Assembly: GCF_964059125.1 (NCBI RefSeq) | Contig: NZ_OZ060395.1 | Span: 385,680 to 449,679 of the forward strand | Reading direction: 5' to 3' | Length of the DNA stretch: 64,000 nucleotides | Origin: Buchnera aphidicola (Eriosoma lanigerum) | GTDB lineage: Bacteria > Pseudomonadota > Gammaproteobacteria > Enterobacterales > Enterobacteriaceae | Part shown: piece after piece, positions 1 to 11,709 of the stretch | Layout of the letters: every line of letters begins with the position of its first letter | How positions within the stretch are numbered: position 1 is the first letter of the stretch | Program-made: the position numbers and the translations under genes | The notes under the pieces: generated by a model | Database searches by the model: none | What the model saw: only the letters and a program-made list of their open reading frames with translations | Told to the model about the DNA's origin: nothing

Positions 1-1520
1 AAAAAAAAAATAATATTAATTACTACTAATTATTAATAAATAATAAATAAATTGAAATACAAAATTGATAATAATAATATTTAAAAATTTATTATTTATT
101 TATAATTATTTATATATTCTTATTTTTATTTTAATAAAAGACATAAAAATATAATTTAAGTTTAATAATTAATAAAATTAATTACTTATAATGTTTTTTA
201 TACAATGAATTATTTATAAATTATTTTTTTTAATAAAAATATATACAGCTAATAAAATTGATTATTTATAAATAATTTAATATAAATTATTATTTATTTA
301 AATTAATTATAGTTCTTAAGATAATATCTCAATACCATAAAATTTAATAATACATAAAAATTAATTCAACAATAAGTGAAAGAATATTTCTTATAAAAAA
401 AATTTTTATAAAATTAAAAATATATATTTAAAAATATGTAACATTCATACTAAATATTAATTAAAAAATAAAAAAGAAATAATTTTAATAAATTATTGAT
501 TAATTTACACTAGAATAAAAAATAATGTATGTATTTTATTTCTATTTAAAATTAAAGTATATATTATTTAAATACAATTTATTCTACAAGTTCTATATAT
601 CATATTAATAAATTATATTTTTACATAAAAATATAATAATTAATATTATTCTATCAAGATATAAAAAATAAATAATATTTAAAATAATCTTGCAATGAAT
701 ATTTAATAAAATAATTTAAAATAAAATAAAAGTTTCATTTTACTGTTTTATTTATTTATATATAATATATTCATTTAATTTTTAACATTTCATAAAATTC
801 ATAATATATTCTCATAAAAAATCATATTATATTAACACTATTAAAAAAATATAAATAATTATAATTAAAATATTAAATTATTTATAAATATTTTACTGTA
901 TGATACTTGTTTAAAAAATAAAATAGATTATTATATTAATAATAAAAAAAATTTATTCTATTCTTTTATAAATTTTTAATAATATAAAATATATAAAAAT
1001 ATAATTAAGTAAAAAATGAATTTTTATATACATATATTTAAATATAATTATATTATGAATAATAAATAATATATTTATATAACTAAAAAATAAAAATATT
1101 TTTTTTAAATATATAACTAGATTTAATTAATTAATATTAAACATAATCTATATAAAAATTAAATAATTCTTATAACTGATAAAAAAATTTTTATAAATTT
1201 AATACAATTTAAAATTATACAACAATTAAAATTTTTTATTAATAATTTTAATTTTTTATTCAATTTTATTTAATATTAACATTATTAATAATAATATATT
1301 TAAAAAAATATATTAAGTGATTAATAATTAAGAAAAATATTATGTAATTAAACATTGATTTATAAACATAATATATACATATTATTTATATATACAAACT
1401 ATTACATTATTTGTTAATAATATAATTAAAATTGAATACATTAGATTATATTCTTTTTATTTAATCTATTTTATAAAATAAATAACATATACAAAATTAA
1501 AAATTTCAGGAATATAAATT
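1..1520. other. Gene-free AT-rich stretch upstream of uup
   Basis: No open frame here resembles a known protein, and there is no tRNA or GC-containing hairpin. The stretch is almost pure A/T with many short A and T runs and stop codons in all frames. I read it as decayed DNA from a lost gene. In some Enterobacteriaceae-like orders pyrD lies near uup, but I see no pyrD motif, so its former content is unknown. The promoter of uup must lie in the last part, but no convincing -35/-10 pair stands out. Confidence 0.6.
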
Positions 1521-3422
1521 ATGAATGTCATAAATTTTAAAAATGCTTATTTGTCATTGAATACATTAATAATACTTAACAATGCAGAACTTAAAGTTAA
1601 AAAAAAAGAAAGAATTTGTTTAACTGGAAAAAATGGTGTTGGAAAATCCACATTATTAGAAGTCATTTCTAAACGTAAACAATTAGATCAGGGAATCATT
1701 AATTATAGAAATGAATTAAGTATCTCTTATCTGCAACAAAACATAAAAATTAATTTACAACAAACTATATATAATTATATTTCTACTTACAATAATACTA
1801 AAGATAATTTTAAAAATCAAAATATAATAAATCATATTAATAAATTAAATATAAAAAAAAATATAATTCTAAATAATAAATTATTAACGAATAATAATTT
1901 TGAATCTAATATATTTAATACAAAATATAAAATTGACAAAATAATAAATGAATTAAATTTAAATAAATATGAAAAATTATCTAATTTATCAAGAGGTAAC
2001 TTACAAAAAATTAAATTAGCAAAAGTTATATTAAATAATCCGGATTTATTATTACTAGATGAACCTACTAATCATTTAGATCTACAGACAATAATATGGT
2101 TAGAAAATTTTTGTAAAAATTTTTCTGGAAGTATATTATTTATTTCTCATGATCGCATTTTCATTGAAAATATTGCTACTAGAATTGTTAATTTAGAACA
2201 TGGAAAAATTCTTGAATTTTTTAAAAATTATAATCATTTTATTGAATTTAAAAATAATGATTCGAAAATAAATATAACACAAAATAAAAAATTTAAAAAA
2301 AAATTAGATCAAGAACAGAAATGGTTAAAACAAAGTGTAAAAGCAAGATGTAGAAGAAATGAAGGAAGAGTTAAAAAATTTAAAGTAAATCAAAATATTT
2401 ATATTAATAACAATCGTAATGAAAACACATGTAATATTAATATTAATTATTCTTCATATAATAAAAAAATCATTTGTAAAATAAGAAATATTACCCTTTC
2501 TATAAATCAAAAAAATATCTTTAATAATTTTTCAGATACGATTATTAATGGTGATAAAATTGCATTAATTGGAAACAATGGATCCGGTAAAAGCACTATG
2601 ATAAAAACTATTCTAGGTCAATTAATTCCAAATACAGGAACAATTAAATTAAGTGCAAATTTAAATATTGCTTATTTTGATCAAGAATGTTCCATGTTAA
2701 ATATGAATCAAACTATTTTAGAAAATTTAACATATGGAAAATACGAAATTATGTTTAATGGTAAACAAAAAGGAATAATAAGTTATTTACAAGATTTTCT
2801 TTTTTCTAAGAATCAAATTCTTTCTCCAATTAATAAACTATCTGGAGGTGAAAAAAGTAGGTTATTACTTGCTAAAATTTTTTTAATGCCTAGTAATTTA
2901 TTAATTTTAGACGAACCAACAAACAATTTAGATATAGAAACGATGAAATTATTAGAAAATGCTATTATTAATTATCCAGGAACAGTAATATTAGTGAGTC
3001 ACGATAGAAAATTTATTAATAATATAGTTTCCAAATGTTGGTATTTAAATAATAAAGGAAATATTTACACACATATTGGGGGATATTCTGAATTTTTATA
3101 TCATAAATTTAATAAAAACAATTTAAATTATACATCCAAAAAATTAAAAAATAATATCAATTTAAATCCATCAATTTTAAAAAAAAATATAAAATTAAGT
3201 TATCATTTACAAAAAGAACTTAATAATTTCCCTTCTAATATAGAAAAATTAGAAAATGAAATTTTTAATTTACAAACAATTATACAAGAAAAAAAATTTT
3301 TTATTCAAAATTCAAAAAATATATCTTTAAAAATAAAAGAACTAAATAATAAAGAAACAGAATTACAATCTGCATACGAAAAATGGAATCTTTTAGAAAA
3401 ATTAAAAATAAATAAAAATTAA
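1521..3422 (+). CDS. uup: Uup, ABC-F ATPase
   Basis: This is a 633-residue soluble protein with two ABC ATPase domains and no membrane segment, the ABC-F architecture; E. coli Uup is 635 residues. Walker A motifs are GKNGVGKST at residues 36-44 and GNNGSGKST near 351; both Walker B/D-loops read LLLDEPTNHLD or LILDEPTNNLD. A charged linker joins the domains and the C-terminal ~80 residues form a coiled coil. ABC-F proteins act on ribosomes or, for Uup, have been linked to DNA/replication events. The second signature is LSGGE, but the first is LSRGN (R158 where E. coli has G), one G-to-A change. AGGA lies about 10 nt before the ATG. It stands alone between two gene-free stretches. Confidence 0.95.
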   Translation: MNVINFKNAYLSLNTLIILNNAELKVKKKERICLTGKNGVGKSTLLEVISKRKQLDQGIINYRNELSISYLQQNIKINLQQTIYNYISTYNNTKDNFKNQNIINHINKLNIKKNIILNNKLLTNNNFESNIFNTKYKIDKIINELNLNKYEKLSNLSRGNLQKIKLAKVILNNPDLLLLDEPTNHLDLQTIIWLENFCKNFSGSILFISHDRIFIENIATRIVNLEHGKILEFFKNYNHFIEFKNNDSKINITQNKKFKKKLDQEQKWLKQSVKARCRRNEGRVKKFKVNQNIYINNNRNENTCNININYSSYNKKIICKIRNITLSINQKNIFNNFSDTIINGDKIALIGNNGSGKSTMIKTILGQLIPNTGTIKLSANLNIAYFDQECSMLNMNQTILENLTYGKYEIMFNGKQKGIISYLQDFLFSKNQILSPINKLSGGEKSRLLLAKIFLMPSNLLILDEPTNNLDIETMKLLENAIINYPGTVILVSHDRKFINNIVSKCWYLNNKGNIYTHIGGYSEFLYHKFNKNNLNYTSKKLKNNINLNPSILKKNIKLSYHLQKELNNFPSNIEKLENEIFNLQTIIQEKKFFIQNSKNISLKIKELNNKETELQSAYEKWNLLEKLKINKN

Positions 3423-4641
3423 TAATAATTAATAAGAAATTTAATATATTTACATTAATTATTATATATATTATATTAATAATATAATAAAAAATTTTAT
3501 ATTTCTATTATTTATAAAAGATATTAAATATATTTAATATTATCTTATAATAAATTTAAAAAAAAACATTTATTAAATTAATTAATTCAATATTTTATTT
3601 ATTTTATTCAACTAATTTCATATTAATAATATAAAAATTTTAAAAATCTATATAAAAACATAATTTCCAGATTTCTAATTACAGAAAAATAAAATTTATA
3701 TTACAAATAATGATAATTAATTTTTATTAATTCTATCTATCCATTAAAAAAAAATAAATAATTATTCATAAAATGTTATTATAGTGATAATATAATTACT
3801 ATGTTTAAATAAATTTATAATTTCATATTTACTATTTGTGTTTAATTAAATAAATTTAATTAACATTAAAAATATACAATATAAATTTTATGTTTATAAA
3901 TACAAAAATATAAATAATTAATATTTTTATCAATATTTTACATTATCAATAAAACTATAAATATTTATTGATTCTATTTTTATTTAATTTAATTTTTTTT
4001 ATTTAAACAATTTTAAAAAACAAATAAATTTCATTTAATATTTCTAACATTAATAAATAATATACAACTATATAATTTAGTATATAATAAACCTTTAATT
4101 AACACTTCTTTATTTTACACTATATGATTATTGTTTCATATAAACATAATCTTTCTAAAAAAAGAAAAATTTTAGAATATAATTTTAATTAAAATATTTA
4201 TATATTTTTTTAATATCGAAATAATAAATTATATATTTCAATAAAAAATATTATTTTTAAAATTTAATTAAATAAATAAGATATAAAAAGTTAATACATT
4301 TTTTTTTTTCAATTTTTCAGAAAAATATATTTTATTAATTATTTTATTAGAAATGATAAAAAAATCAATATAATAATTAAATTAATATAAATATACATTA
4401 TTATATCATTAATAAAATACATATTTATTAAAATAAATAATTTATTTTTTAATCTTTGAGAAAAATATTAATTAAAATAATAAAAAAATAACAATTTCTT
4501 TTAATATATATATTTTAATAAAAATTAAATAATATTGTTTATATAAAAAATAATTTTTATACATATTTATTTACATTAAAATATTGTAATTAATATAATT
4601 TAATTAAAAAAATATATTTACATTAATAATCATTAATTTAA
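3423..4641. other. Gene-free stretch between uup and trhO
   Basis: The 1.2 kb between the convergent uup and trhO carries no recognisable coding remnant. Just after uup there is a weak inverted repeat (AATAATTAAT against ATTAATTATT) that could act in termination, but in DNA this AT-rich it is not convincing. I see no RNA gene. Confidence 0.6.
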
Positions 4642-5583
4642 TTATATATTTATTTTTCTTTGACATATAGAAGAACAACAATAATTAAAAATATGTGAAC
4701 ATTTTGTACATTGAATAAATAATAAATGACATTTAGAATAACTACAATTAACGTATGTATCACAAGGATTATTGCATTGTTGACAAAAAGATAAAATATC
4801 TTCAGAAATTTTTTCAGTTAATCTTGCATCAAATACAAAGTTTTTTCCTTTAAAATAAATTGGCAAATTTTTTTTTCTTGCTTCATTAACATATCCTATA
4901 ATTCCATTTTTAATATGATAAATATGTTTAAATCCATGATATTTTAACCAAGCAGTAGATTTTTCACATCTAATTCCACCAGTACAATACAATATAATAT
5001 TATTATTTCGATATGGTTCTAATTCTTTAACAATTATTTTTAATTGATCACGAAATCTACTTCTATTAATATTAATTGCTGTATCAAAATGACCTATGGC
5101 ATATTCATAATTATTTCTCATGTCTACAAAAATAGATTTTCTTTCATTAAACATAACATTTACTAAATCTGCATTTAAATAAGTTCCAACAATATAAGGA
5201 TTAAAATTTTTATCTTCAATTCCATCCGATACTAATTTATTTCGAACTTTAATCCTAAGAACCCAAAAAGAAAAATTATTATTATCAATAGATTCATTAA
5301 TGATAATATTATTAAATTCATTAGAAAAATTTAATAATATATTTTTAAAGTAAGATGAAATATCTTTAGGAATGCTAATTTGAGCATTCACACCTTCTTT
5401 AGAAACATATACTCTACCTAATATATTTAAAGAATAAAATAAAATATATAAATTATTACGAAATAATAAAGGATTACGAATATAAAAATATTTATAAAAA
5501 GAAAGTGTTATTCTAGAAGTGTTATCATTTATCATTTTTTCTTGTAATTTATTATTAGAAGTAGTATTGAATAAATTGAACAT
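4642..5583 (-). CDS. trhO: TrhO (YceA), rhodanese-type tRNA U34 hydroxylase
   Basis: A 313-residue protein of the TrhO/YceA family (E. coli 350 residues). The family hydroxylates uridine 34 of certain tRNAs to 5-hydroxyuridine in an oxygen-dependent reaction. The N-terminal acylphosphatase-like part is followed by a rhodanese domain whose active-site loop CTGGIRCEK has the catalytic Cys at about residue 200 and a second Cys at 206. The C-terminal tail (about 267-308) is rich in cysteine, like the family's metal-binding-like end. AGGA precedes the ATG. The C-terminus is shorter than in E. coli. It is in the same orientation as valS, 206 nt downstream of it. Confidence 0.93.
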   Translation of the reverse strand: MFNLFNTTSNNKLQEKMINDNTSRITLSFYKYFYIRNPLLFRNNLYILFYSLNILGRVYVSKEGVNAQISIPKDISSYFKNILLNFSNEFNNIIINESIDNNNFSFWVLRIKVRNKLVSDGIEDKNFNPYIVGTYLNADLVNVMFNERKSIFVDMRNNYEYAIGHFDTAININRSRFRDQLKIIVKELEPYRNNNIILYCTGGIRCEKSTAWLKYHGFKHIYHIKNGIIGYVNEARKKNLPIYFKGKNFVFDARLTEKISEDILSFCQQCNNPCDTYVNCSYSKCHLLFIQCTKCSHIFNYCCSSICQRKINI

Positions 5584-5789
5584 AAATTCTATATCCTATT
5601 TCATTGAATTAAAATAATTATTAAATATAAATATTATTATTTATATATATACAATATTATTGTATAAAATTTATCTAATAACATTATATCTAAGTTCACT
5701 AATTATTATCTCTACATTTATAGAAATATCACAACATAAAAATATATTTAATTTAAATATAAAAATATATTTTATATATATAATAATAA

Positions 5790-8636
5790 CTATAATTTTT
5801 TTAAGATATATTCTTTTTTTTGTAATTCTGATAATCGATTTTGTTCTTTTTTTATTATATGTTTTGGAGCCTTTTGTAAAAAATTAATATTAGATAATTT
5901 TTTTTCAGAAATTAAGATTTGTTTTTTTAAAGAATCTAATTTAACAGTTAAATTTCGTGTAGTACGTATATCAATATTATTTTTAGAAAAATTATTATTT
6001 CCAACAATACATTCTACTCCAGAAATATATACTATTATACCAATAGGAAACATATCATTCTTATTTAAAATAACATAATCATCTATTTTAGATAATTTCA
6101 TTAATAATTGACCATATTGATTTAAATATCTTTGTAATTCTGAATTAATATTTTTAATAAATAATTTTAATGATTTTATATGATTTACATATGTTGTCAC
6201 TTTTATATTTCTTAATAAACTAACTGTTTCTTGAATCCAAATCATATCTTGTAATATAGATTTATCATCCCATTCAAAATTTTCTACATCTGGAAAATTC
6301 TGAATCATAATACTACAATTAATATTATTGTTTAGTACTTGCATTTGTTTCCAAATACTTTCAGTAATATATGGAATAATAGGATGTGCCACTCTCAATA
6401 TTTTCTCTAAAACCCAGTATAACGTTAATTTTGTTCGTTTTTTATTTTCTTCTAAATAACTATTTAAAATAATTTTAGCAAATTCTAAATACCAATCACA
6501 AAATTTATTCCATACAAAATCATATAAAATGTTTGCTGCAATATCAAAACGATAGGTATCTAAAGCAATACGATATAATTGTATTGAACGATTTAACTCT
6601 AAACAAATCCATTTATCAGGTAAAGATAAATTATCTTTAAAATTAATTAAATTAATATTAATATCTTTAGTATAAATTAATACAAAACGACTAGCATTCC
6701 ATAACTTATTACAAAAATTACGATAACTTATTAAACGACTATGATCCCAATTAATATCTTTATTAGGAGCAGATAAAGATGCAAATGTAAATCTTAAAGC
6801 ATCTGCTCCGGATTCTATAATACCGTTAGGAAAAGATAATTTAGTTCGATTAGCTACTACATGTGATAATTCTGGTATAATTATATTTTCAGTCCGTTTC
6901 TTAATTAATTTGCTTAAACTAATACCATTAATCATATCTAGTGGATCTAAAACATTTCCTTTTGATTTAGACATTTTTTTTCCTGTTTCATCTCGAATCA
7001 ATCCAGTGATTAATACTTTTTTAAAAGGAATATGACGTTGTCCATTTTTATCTTTAACTAAACACATAGTTAACATAATCATTCTAGATATCCAAAAAAA
7101 AATAATATCAAAACCAGTTACTATAATATCCGTAGGATGAAATTTTTGAATAAAAAAAGAATCATTAGGCCAACCTAAAGAACCAAAAGTCCATATACCT
7201 GAAGAAAACCATGTATCTAATACATCTTCTTCTTGAATTAATACTGTCTCTTGAGATAAATTATATTTAATTCTAATTTCTTTTTCATTATGACCAACAA
7301 AAATATTTTTATATTTATCTTTCCAAACAGGAATTTGATGTCCCCACCATAACTGACGAGAAATACACCAATCTTCAATATTTTTCATCCAATCAAAATA
7401 AATTTTTTCATATTTTTTCGGTATAAATTGAATATCACCATCTTTTACTGCTTGTATTGCTACTTTCGATAAGTCCTTAGTACGTAAATACCATTGATTA
7501 GTTAACATTGGTTCAATTATTGTACCACTACGATCTCCATACGGTAAGATTAATACTTCAGATTTTTTATTATTTAATAAATTCAATTTAATTAAATTAT
7601 CAATAACACATTCTCTTGAAACATCACGACTTAATGCTTGTAATTCTCTTGGAACAAAAGAATTATATATGATAGATTGGTTTCCATATGAATCAAAAAT
7701 TTGTAATTTATTTCTAATAGTTCCATTCAATGTAAAAATATTAATCATCGGTAAATTATGACGTACAGCTACATCATAATCCTTAAAATCATGAGCTGGA
7801 GTTATTTTAACACAACCCGTTCCTTTATTTGGATCAACCATCAAATCTGTAATAATAGGAATAGAACGATTAATTATTGGGACTAATACAGATAATCCAA
7901 TATATTTTTTATATCTTACATCTTCTGGATGGACTGCAACAGCTACATCTCCTAATAATGTTTCTGGTCTAGTAGTCTCTACTAATAAAAAAAATTTTTT
8001 ATCAACTAAATTATTTTTATTCAAAATTAAATATTTTATTTGATAAAGATAACCATGTACCTCTCGATGTTCTACTTCTAAATCTGAAATTACAGTTTTT
8101 AACTGTATATCCCAATTAGATATTTTTTTTCTTTGATAAATCAATTTTTTTTTATATAAACGAATAAATGCTTCTTTAACCGCAATCGACATACCTTTGT
8201 CTAAAGTAAATCTGGAACTATCCCAATCAACAGAATTACCTAATCGTTTCATTTGATTAGTGATAGAATGATTTAATTCTATTTTCCAATCCCATATTTT
8301 TTTTATAAATTCTTCTCTAGTATATTGTATTCTTTTTTTTCCTTCTTTTATCTCTAATTGTTTTTCTAATAATATTTGAGTAGCAATTCCAGCATGATCA
8401 GTACCTACTTTCCATAATGTATTTTTTCCTTTCATTCTTTGATACCGAACAATTATATCCATAATTGTTTGCTGAAAAGCATGTCCCATATGTAAATTTC
8501 CAGTAATATTTGGAGGTGGTATAACCATACAAAAATTTTTTCTATGTACATTAGAATTAGGTTTAAAAAAACCATTTTTTTCCCAAAAAGAATATAATTC
8601 TCTTTCAATATTTTTTGGATCATATTTTATTTTCAT
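5790..8636 (-). CDS. valS: Valyl-tRNA synthetase
   Basis: Class Ia synthetase of 948 residues (E. coli 951) charging tRNA-Val. The HIGH motif sits in PPNITGNLHMGHAF (41-54), the KMSKS loop is intact as GKKMSKSKGN near residue 553, and the editing domain between them keeps TTRPETLLGD and the GTGCVKITPAHDFKDY segment. An anticodon-binding domain and a C-terminal coiled-coil arm follow, ending in a Lys/Leu-rich helix. No clear Shine-Dalgarno is visible before the ATG. In E. coli valS is the last gene of pepA-holC-valS; here the upstream 2 kb is empty. Confidence 0.98.
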   Translation of the reverse strand: MKIKYDPKNIERELYSFWEKNGFFKPNSNVHRKNFCMVIPPPNITGNLHMGHAFQQTIMDIIVRYQRMKGKNTLWKVGTDHAGIATQILLEKQLEIKEGKKRIQYTREEFIKKIWDWKIELNHSITNQMKRLGNSVDWDSSRFTLDKGMSIAVKEAFIRLYKKKLIYQRKKISNWDIQLKTVISDLEVEHREVHGYLYQIKYLILNKNNLVDKKFFLLVETTRPETLLGDVAVAVHPEDVRYKKYIGLSVLVPIINRSIPIITDLMVDPNKGTGCVKITPAHDFKDYDVAVRHNLPMINIFTLNGTIRNKLQIFDSYGNQSIIYNSFVPRELQALSRDVSRECVIDNLIKLNLLNNKKSEVLILPYGDRSGTIIEPMLTNQWYLRTKDLSKVAIQAVKDGDIQFIPKKYEKIYFDWMKNIEDWCISRQLWWGHQIPVWKDKYKNIFVGHNEKEIRIKYNLSQETVLIQEEDVLDTWFSSGIWTFGSLGWPNDSFFIQKFHPTDIIVTGFDIIFFWISRMIMLTMCLVKDKNGQRHIPFKKVLITGLIRDETGKKMSKSKGNVLDPLDMINGISLSKLIKKRTENIIIPELSHVVANRTKLSFPNGIIESGADALRFTFASLSAPNKDINWDHSRLISYRNFCNKLWNASRFVLIYTKDININLINFKDNLSLPDKWICLELNRSIQLYRIALDTYRFDIAANILYDFVWNKFCDWYLEFAKIILNSYLEENKKRTKLTLYWVLEKILRVAHPIIPYITESIWKQMQVLNNNINCSIMIQNFPDVENFEWDDKSILQDMIWIQETVSLLRNIKVTTYVNHIKSLKLFIKNINSELQRYLNQYGQLLMKLSKIDDYVILNKNDMFPIGIIVYISGVECIVGNNNFSKNNIDIRTTRNLTVKLDSLKKQILISEKKLSNINFLQKAPKHIIKKEQNRLSELQKKEYILKKL

Positions 8637-9093
8637 ATTATTTTAATTTTCTTACTTGGTAAATAAATCATTCATAATAATAAAATTAAAATTAAATTTT
8701 TATATTAATAGAAATTTGATTATTCATGTATAATATTTAATATTAATTTTATTAGTAATGATGCAAGATTAGCTATTACAATTTTATTATTTTCTAATAA
8801 ATACTCTAATACAACAACATTTAAACAAATTTGTTTATTATTATAAATACAATAAAATAAAAAATAGATATAATTATATACAAGTTATAAAATAATTCTA
8901 ATATTAATTGAATGATCTATAATCAAATTTAAATTAAATTAATATTTATAAAAAAAATGTTGTTATATTTTATTATTAATATCACTAATATAAATTAATT
9001 AATAATTATTAGAACAACTTATATTATATATAAATCTAATTAATTGATCACTATATAAAATATATATAAAAACAATTAGTATTACTATATATA

Positions 9094-9119
9094 TTGAAGC
9101 TAAAATAAAATTGCTTCAA
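9094..9119. repeat. Short inverted repeat in the valS-argI gap
   Basis: TTGAAGC at 9094-9100 and GCTTCAA at 9113-9119 flank a 12-nt A/T loop. It contains two G/C pairs per arm in a region almost without G or C, so it may be the relic of a terminator of a lost gene. There is no good T-run on either side. Confidence 0.4.
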
Positions 9120-10596
9120 CCTAAATTCATATTGCATATAATAATATACTTTTAATATTAATACTTACTAGTATAAAAATTTTAATAAAAATGACACTTC
9201 ATATATTAAAAAAAATATTTTACCTAAAAAAATAAAATATTTTAAAATTTATTTATTTATTTATTAATTAATGATGCTATTTTAAACAATTAAAATTTAT
9301 AAATTATAATAGTAATATGTATATATTTAATTTATATGAAATACTTAATTGTGAAATTGAATAAAAAACTCACTATTAAATCAAATATAATTTTTTTAAT
9401 ATTAAAACTATATTTTAATTATTTTAATTTCTATGAATATTATAAAGATTCATAACTAATATAATAAAAATAAATCATGTAATTTTTCATTTCTGAGTAA
9501 AAATAAATACATATTACTTAATTATATTTTTTAGTACCATATTAATTGATATATTTTTTTATACAATATTAATAATTTGAAAAATGTGATAATAAATTTA
9601 AAATTTCAGTTTAACTTTACAGAATATATTAAAAATAAATTGAATAAACTATATACTCTAAAAAAAAAATCATAAAAATATATTAAATAAATAATTTTAT
9701 CATATTTTAATTAACACATTCGTAGAAATAAATTCTAATTTTTATCAATAATAATAGTAATTTATAATATTTTATTATATATTCTCTAATATATATATAA
9801 ATATATTTATACATATTAAAAAATAATTTTACTTTTTTTACATATATTATTATATTTTAAAAATTTTTTTTATTAAAATATATATTATATTTTATATTAA
9901 TTAATAATACTATTAAAAAATATTAATAATAACTCTACAGAGTTATAAATTAAAATTTATTAAAATTCAAATTAAATTAATTAATAAAACTTGTGTTCAT
10001 CTTTAAATCAGTTATATTATATATAAGTAAAATTTTATTTAATACTGTATAAAAATATTTTTTATTAATAAATCTACTAATAACATATCTGAAATTAATA
10101 TTTTTTTAATAAAACACTACAAATAAAAAAAATAATATTAACAATATTTATATATAATTTTTTCGTTTAATAAATTGTAATACTGAAAATTAATCATCTA
10201 TTCTAAATATAAAATATCAAATAAAAATAAATAAAATAATCATTTTACTTTATAATAAAGTGTATTATATATACATATATATGTATATAAAAAATTTATA
10301 TGTATATTTTATATTAAATTTTCTACTATTTTCTATAAATATCAATTGAGTTATATCTATATAATATATTATTATAAATATATTACATATATACAAAATG
10401 ATTATTTTTAATAAATAAAAAAAAATATATATATTATTAAAAAGATTTGTACATTATAAAAAAAAATAATTACACTATAATTAATACAATATACATATTC
10501 ATTACCTATTTAAAAATTAGTTTTACAGTAAAGAAAAACAAAATATAATAAAAAAGATTATCTACAATCTTAAAATTAATAACAATCACATAATTT

Positions 10597-10622
10597 ATAA
10601 TATTTTTATATAAAAATATTAT
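10597..10622. repeat. 26-bp perfect palindrome in the argI leader
   Basis: Thirteen bases read identically on both strands around a centre at 10609/10610, with no spacer. Outside it AATAACAAT (10578-10586) is complementary to ATTGTTAT near 10650, so a longer hairpin could form. It ends 76 nt before the argI start. It does not match the E. coli ARG-box pattern, so I do not call it an ArgR operator. It may be a cruciform, an mRNA leader hairpin, or chance. Confidence 0.5.
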
Positions 10623-10698
10623 TTCAACATATAAAATATGTAATAGTAATTGTTATATAAATAATTAAATTATATATTAATTAATTTAGAGTATACAA

Positions 10699-11709
10699 AT
10701 GAATAATTTATATAAAAAAAATTTATTAAGATTATTTGATTTAACGAAATTTGAAATTAATAATTTAATTAATTTCTCAAAAATTTTGAAAAATCAAAAA
10801 AAAGACAACAATGAAACACAATATTTAAAAAAAAAAAATATAGTATTAATTTTTGAAAAAGAATCAACAAGAACTAGATGTTCTTTTGAAGTTTCTGCAT
10901 TTGATCAAGGAGCTCGAGTAACATATTTAGGACCAGGAAATACACATTTAGGAAATAAAGAATCTATTCAAGATACTGCACAAATACTTTGTAAATTATA
11001 TGATGGTATTCAATATCGTGGACATGATCATAAAAATATAGAAATATTAGCAAAATATTCAAAAGTACCAGTATGGAATGGTTTAACTAATAGTTTTCAC
11101 CCCACACAAGGGTTAGCTGATTTATTAACTATTCAAGAAATTATAAAAGAAAAAAAAGATTTTTCAGAAATTACATTGTCATATGTAGGAGATGCAAGAA
11201 ATAATATGGGATCTACTATTATTGAAGCAGCTTCGATAATGGGTTTTAATTTAAGAATAGTGTCACCTAAAAAATATTGGCCAAAAAATAGTTTTCTGAA
11301 TGTCTGTCAAAAAAAAATTGCAGAATATAAAAAATATATTTTATGTACTGAAGATATTAAAGAAGGAGTAAACAATGTAGATTTCATTTATACTGATGTT
11401 TGGATATCAATGGGAGAACCAAAAAATACATGGAAAGAAAAAATTGCATTATTAAAAAAATATCAGATTAATCACTCTATGTTAGAGTTGACTAATAATC
11501 CAAATATAAAAGTTTTACATTGTTTACCAGCTCTACATGATAATCAAACAGAAATAGGAAAAAAAATATTAAATACCTTTCAATTAAAAGATGGAATAGA
11601 AATTACTAATGAAATCTTCAAATTACATAATAATATAATTCTTCAACAAGCTGAAAACAGACTACATACAATAAAAGCATTAATTATATCTACATTACTA
11701 CCAGAATAA
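10699..11709 (+). CDS. argI: Ornithine carbamoyltransferase
   Basis: Converts ornithine and carbamoyl phosphate to citrulline in arginine synthesis, one of the essential amino acids Buchnera makes for aphids. 336 residues (E. coli ArgI 334). The carbamoyl-phosphate site STRTR is at 56-60, the HPTQ-type loop is [11 protein letters not shown], and the ornithine-site loop [10 protein letters not shown] has its Cys at 275. Codons 43-47 contain an unbroken run of 12 A (10827-10838), a strong slippage site that is nevertheless in frame in the DNA. The start is ATG with only a weak AGAG upstream. In E. coli argI is near pyrBI-ridA; here pyrBI are gone from the following gap. Confidence 0.98.
   Translation: MNNLYKKNLLRLFDLTKFEINNLINFSKILKNQKKDNNETQYLKKKNIVLIFEKESTRTRCSFEVSAFDQGARVTYLGPGNTHLGNKESIQDTAQILCKLYDGIQYRGHDHKNIEILAKYSKVPVWNGLTNSFHPTQGLADLLTIQEIIKEKKDFSEITLSYVGDARNNMGSTIIEAASIMGFNLRIVSPKKYWPKNSFLNVCQKKIAEYKKYILCTEDIKEGVNNVDFIYTDVWISMGEPKNTWKEKIALLKKYQINHSMLELTNNPNIKVLHCLPALHDNQTEIGKKILNTFQLKDGIEITNEIFKLHNNIILQQAENRLHTIKALIISTLLPE

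Larger units (their letters stand above)
8637..10698. other. 2-kb gene-free stretch between valS and argI
   Basis: This is the largest empty stretch in the window. In E. coli pepA and holC precede valS, and I recall pepA in this slot in other Buchnera, so a pepA-sized decayed gene is the likely origin; I cannot recognise any leucine-aminopeptidase motif. Isolated structures are an inverted repeat TTGAAGC/GCTTCAA (9094-9119), a hairpin around 9930-9945, a 22-bp palindrome at 10268-10289 and a 26-bp palindrome in front of argI (listed separately). Otherwise it is A/T noise. Confidence 0.6.

Noticed and set aside
5660-5887. 75-residue hydrophobic frame on the plus strand
   Set aside because: Its second half is antisense to the end of valS and the rest is A/T-coded Ile/Phe; no ribosome-binding site and no family resemblance.
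8637-10698. Replication origin in the largest AT gap
   Set aside because: No DnaA boxes or flanking dnaA/gidA/rnpA-type genes; high A/T is general in this genome.
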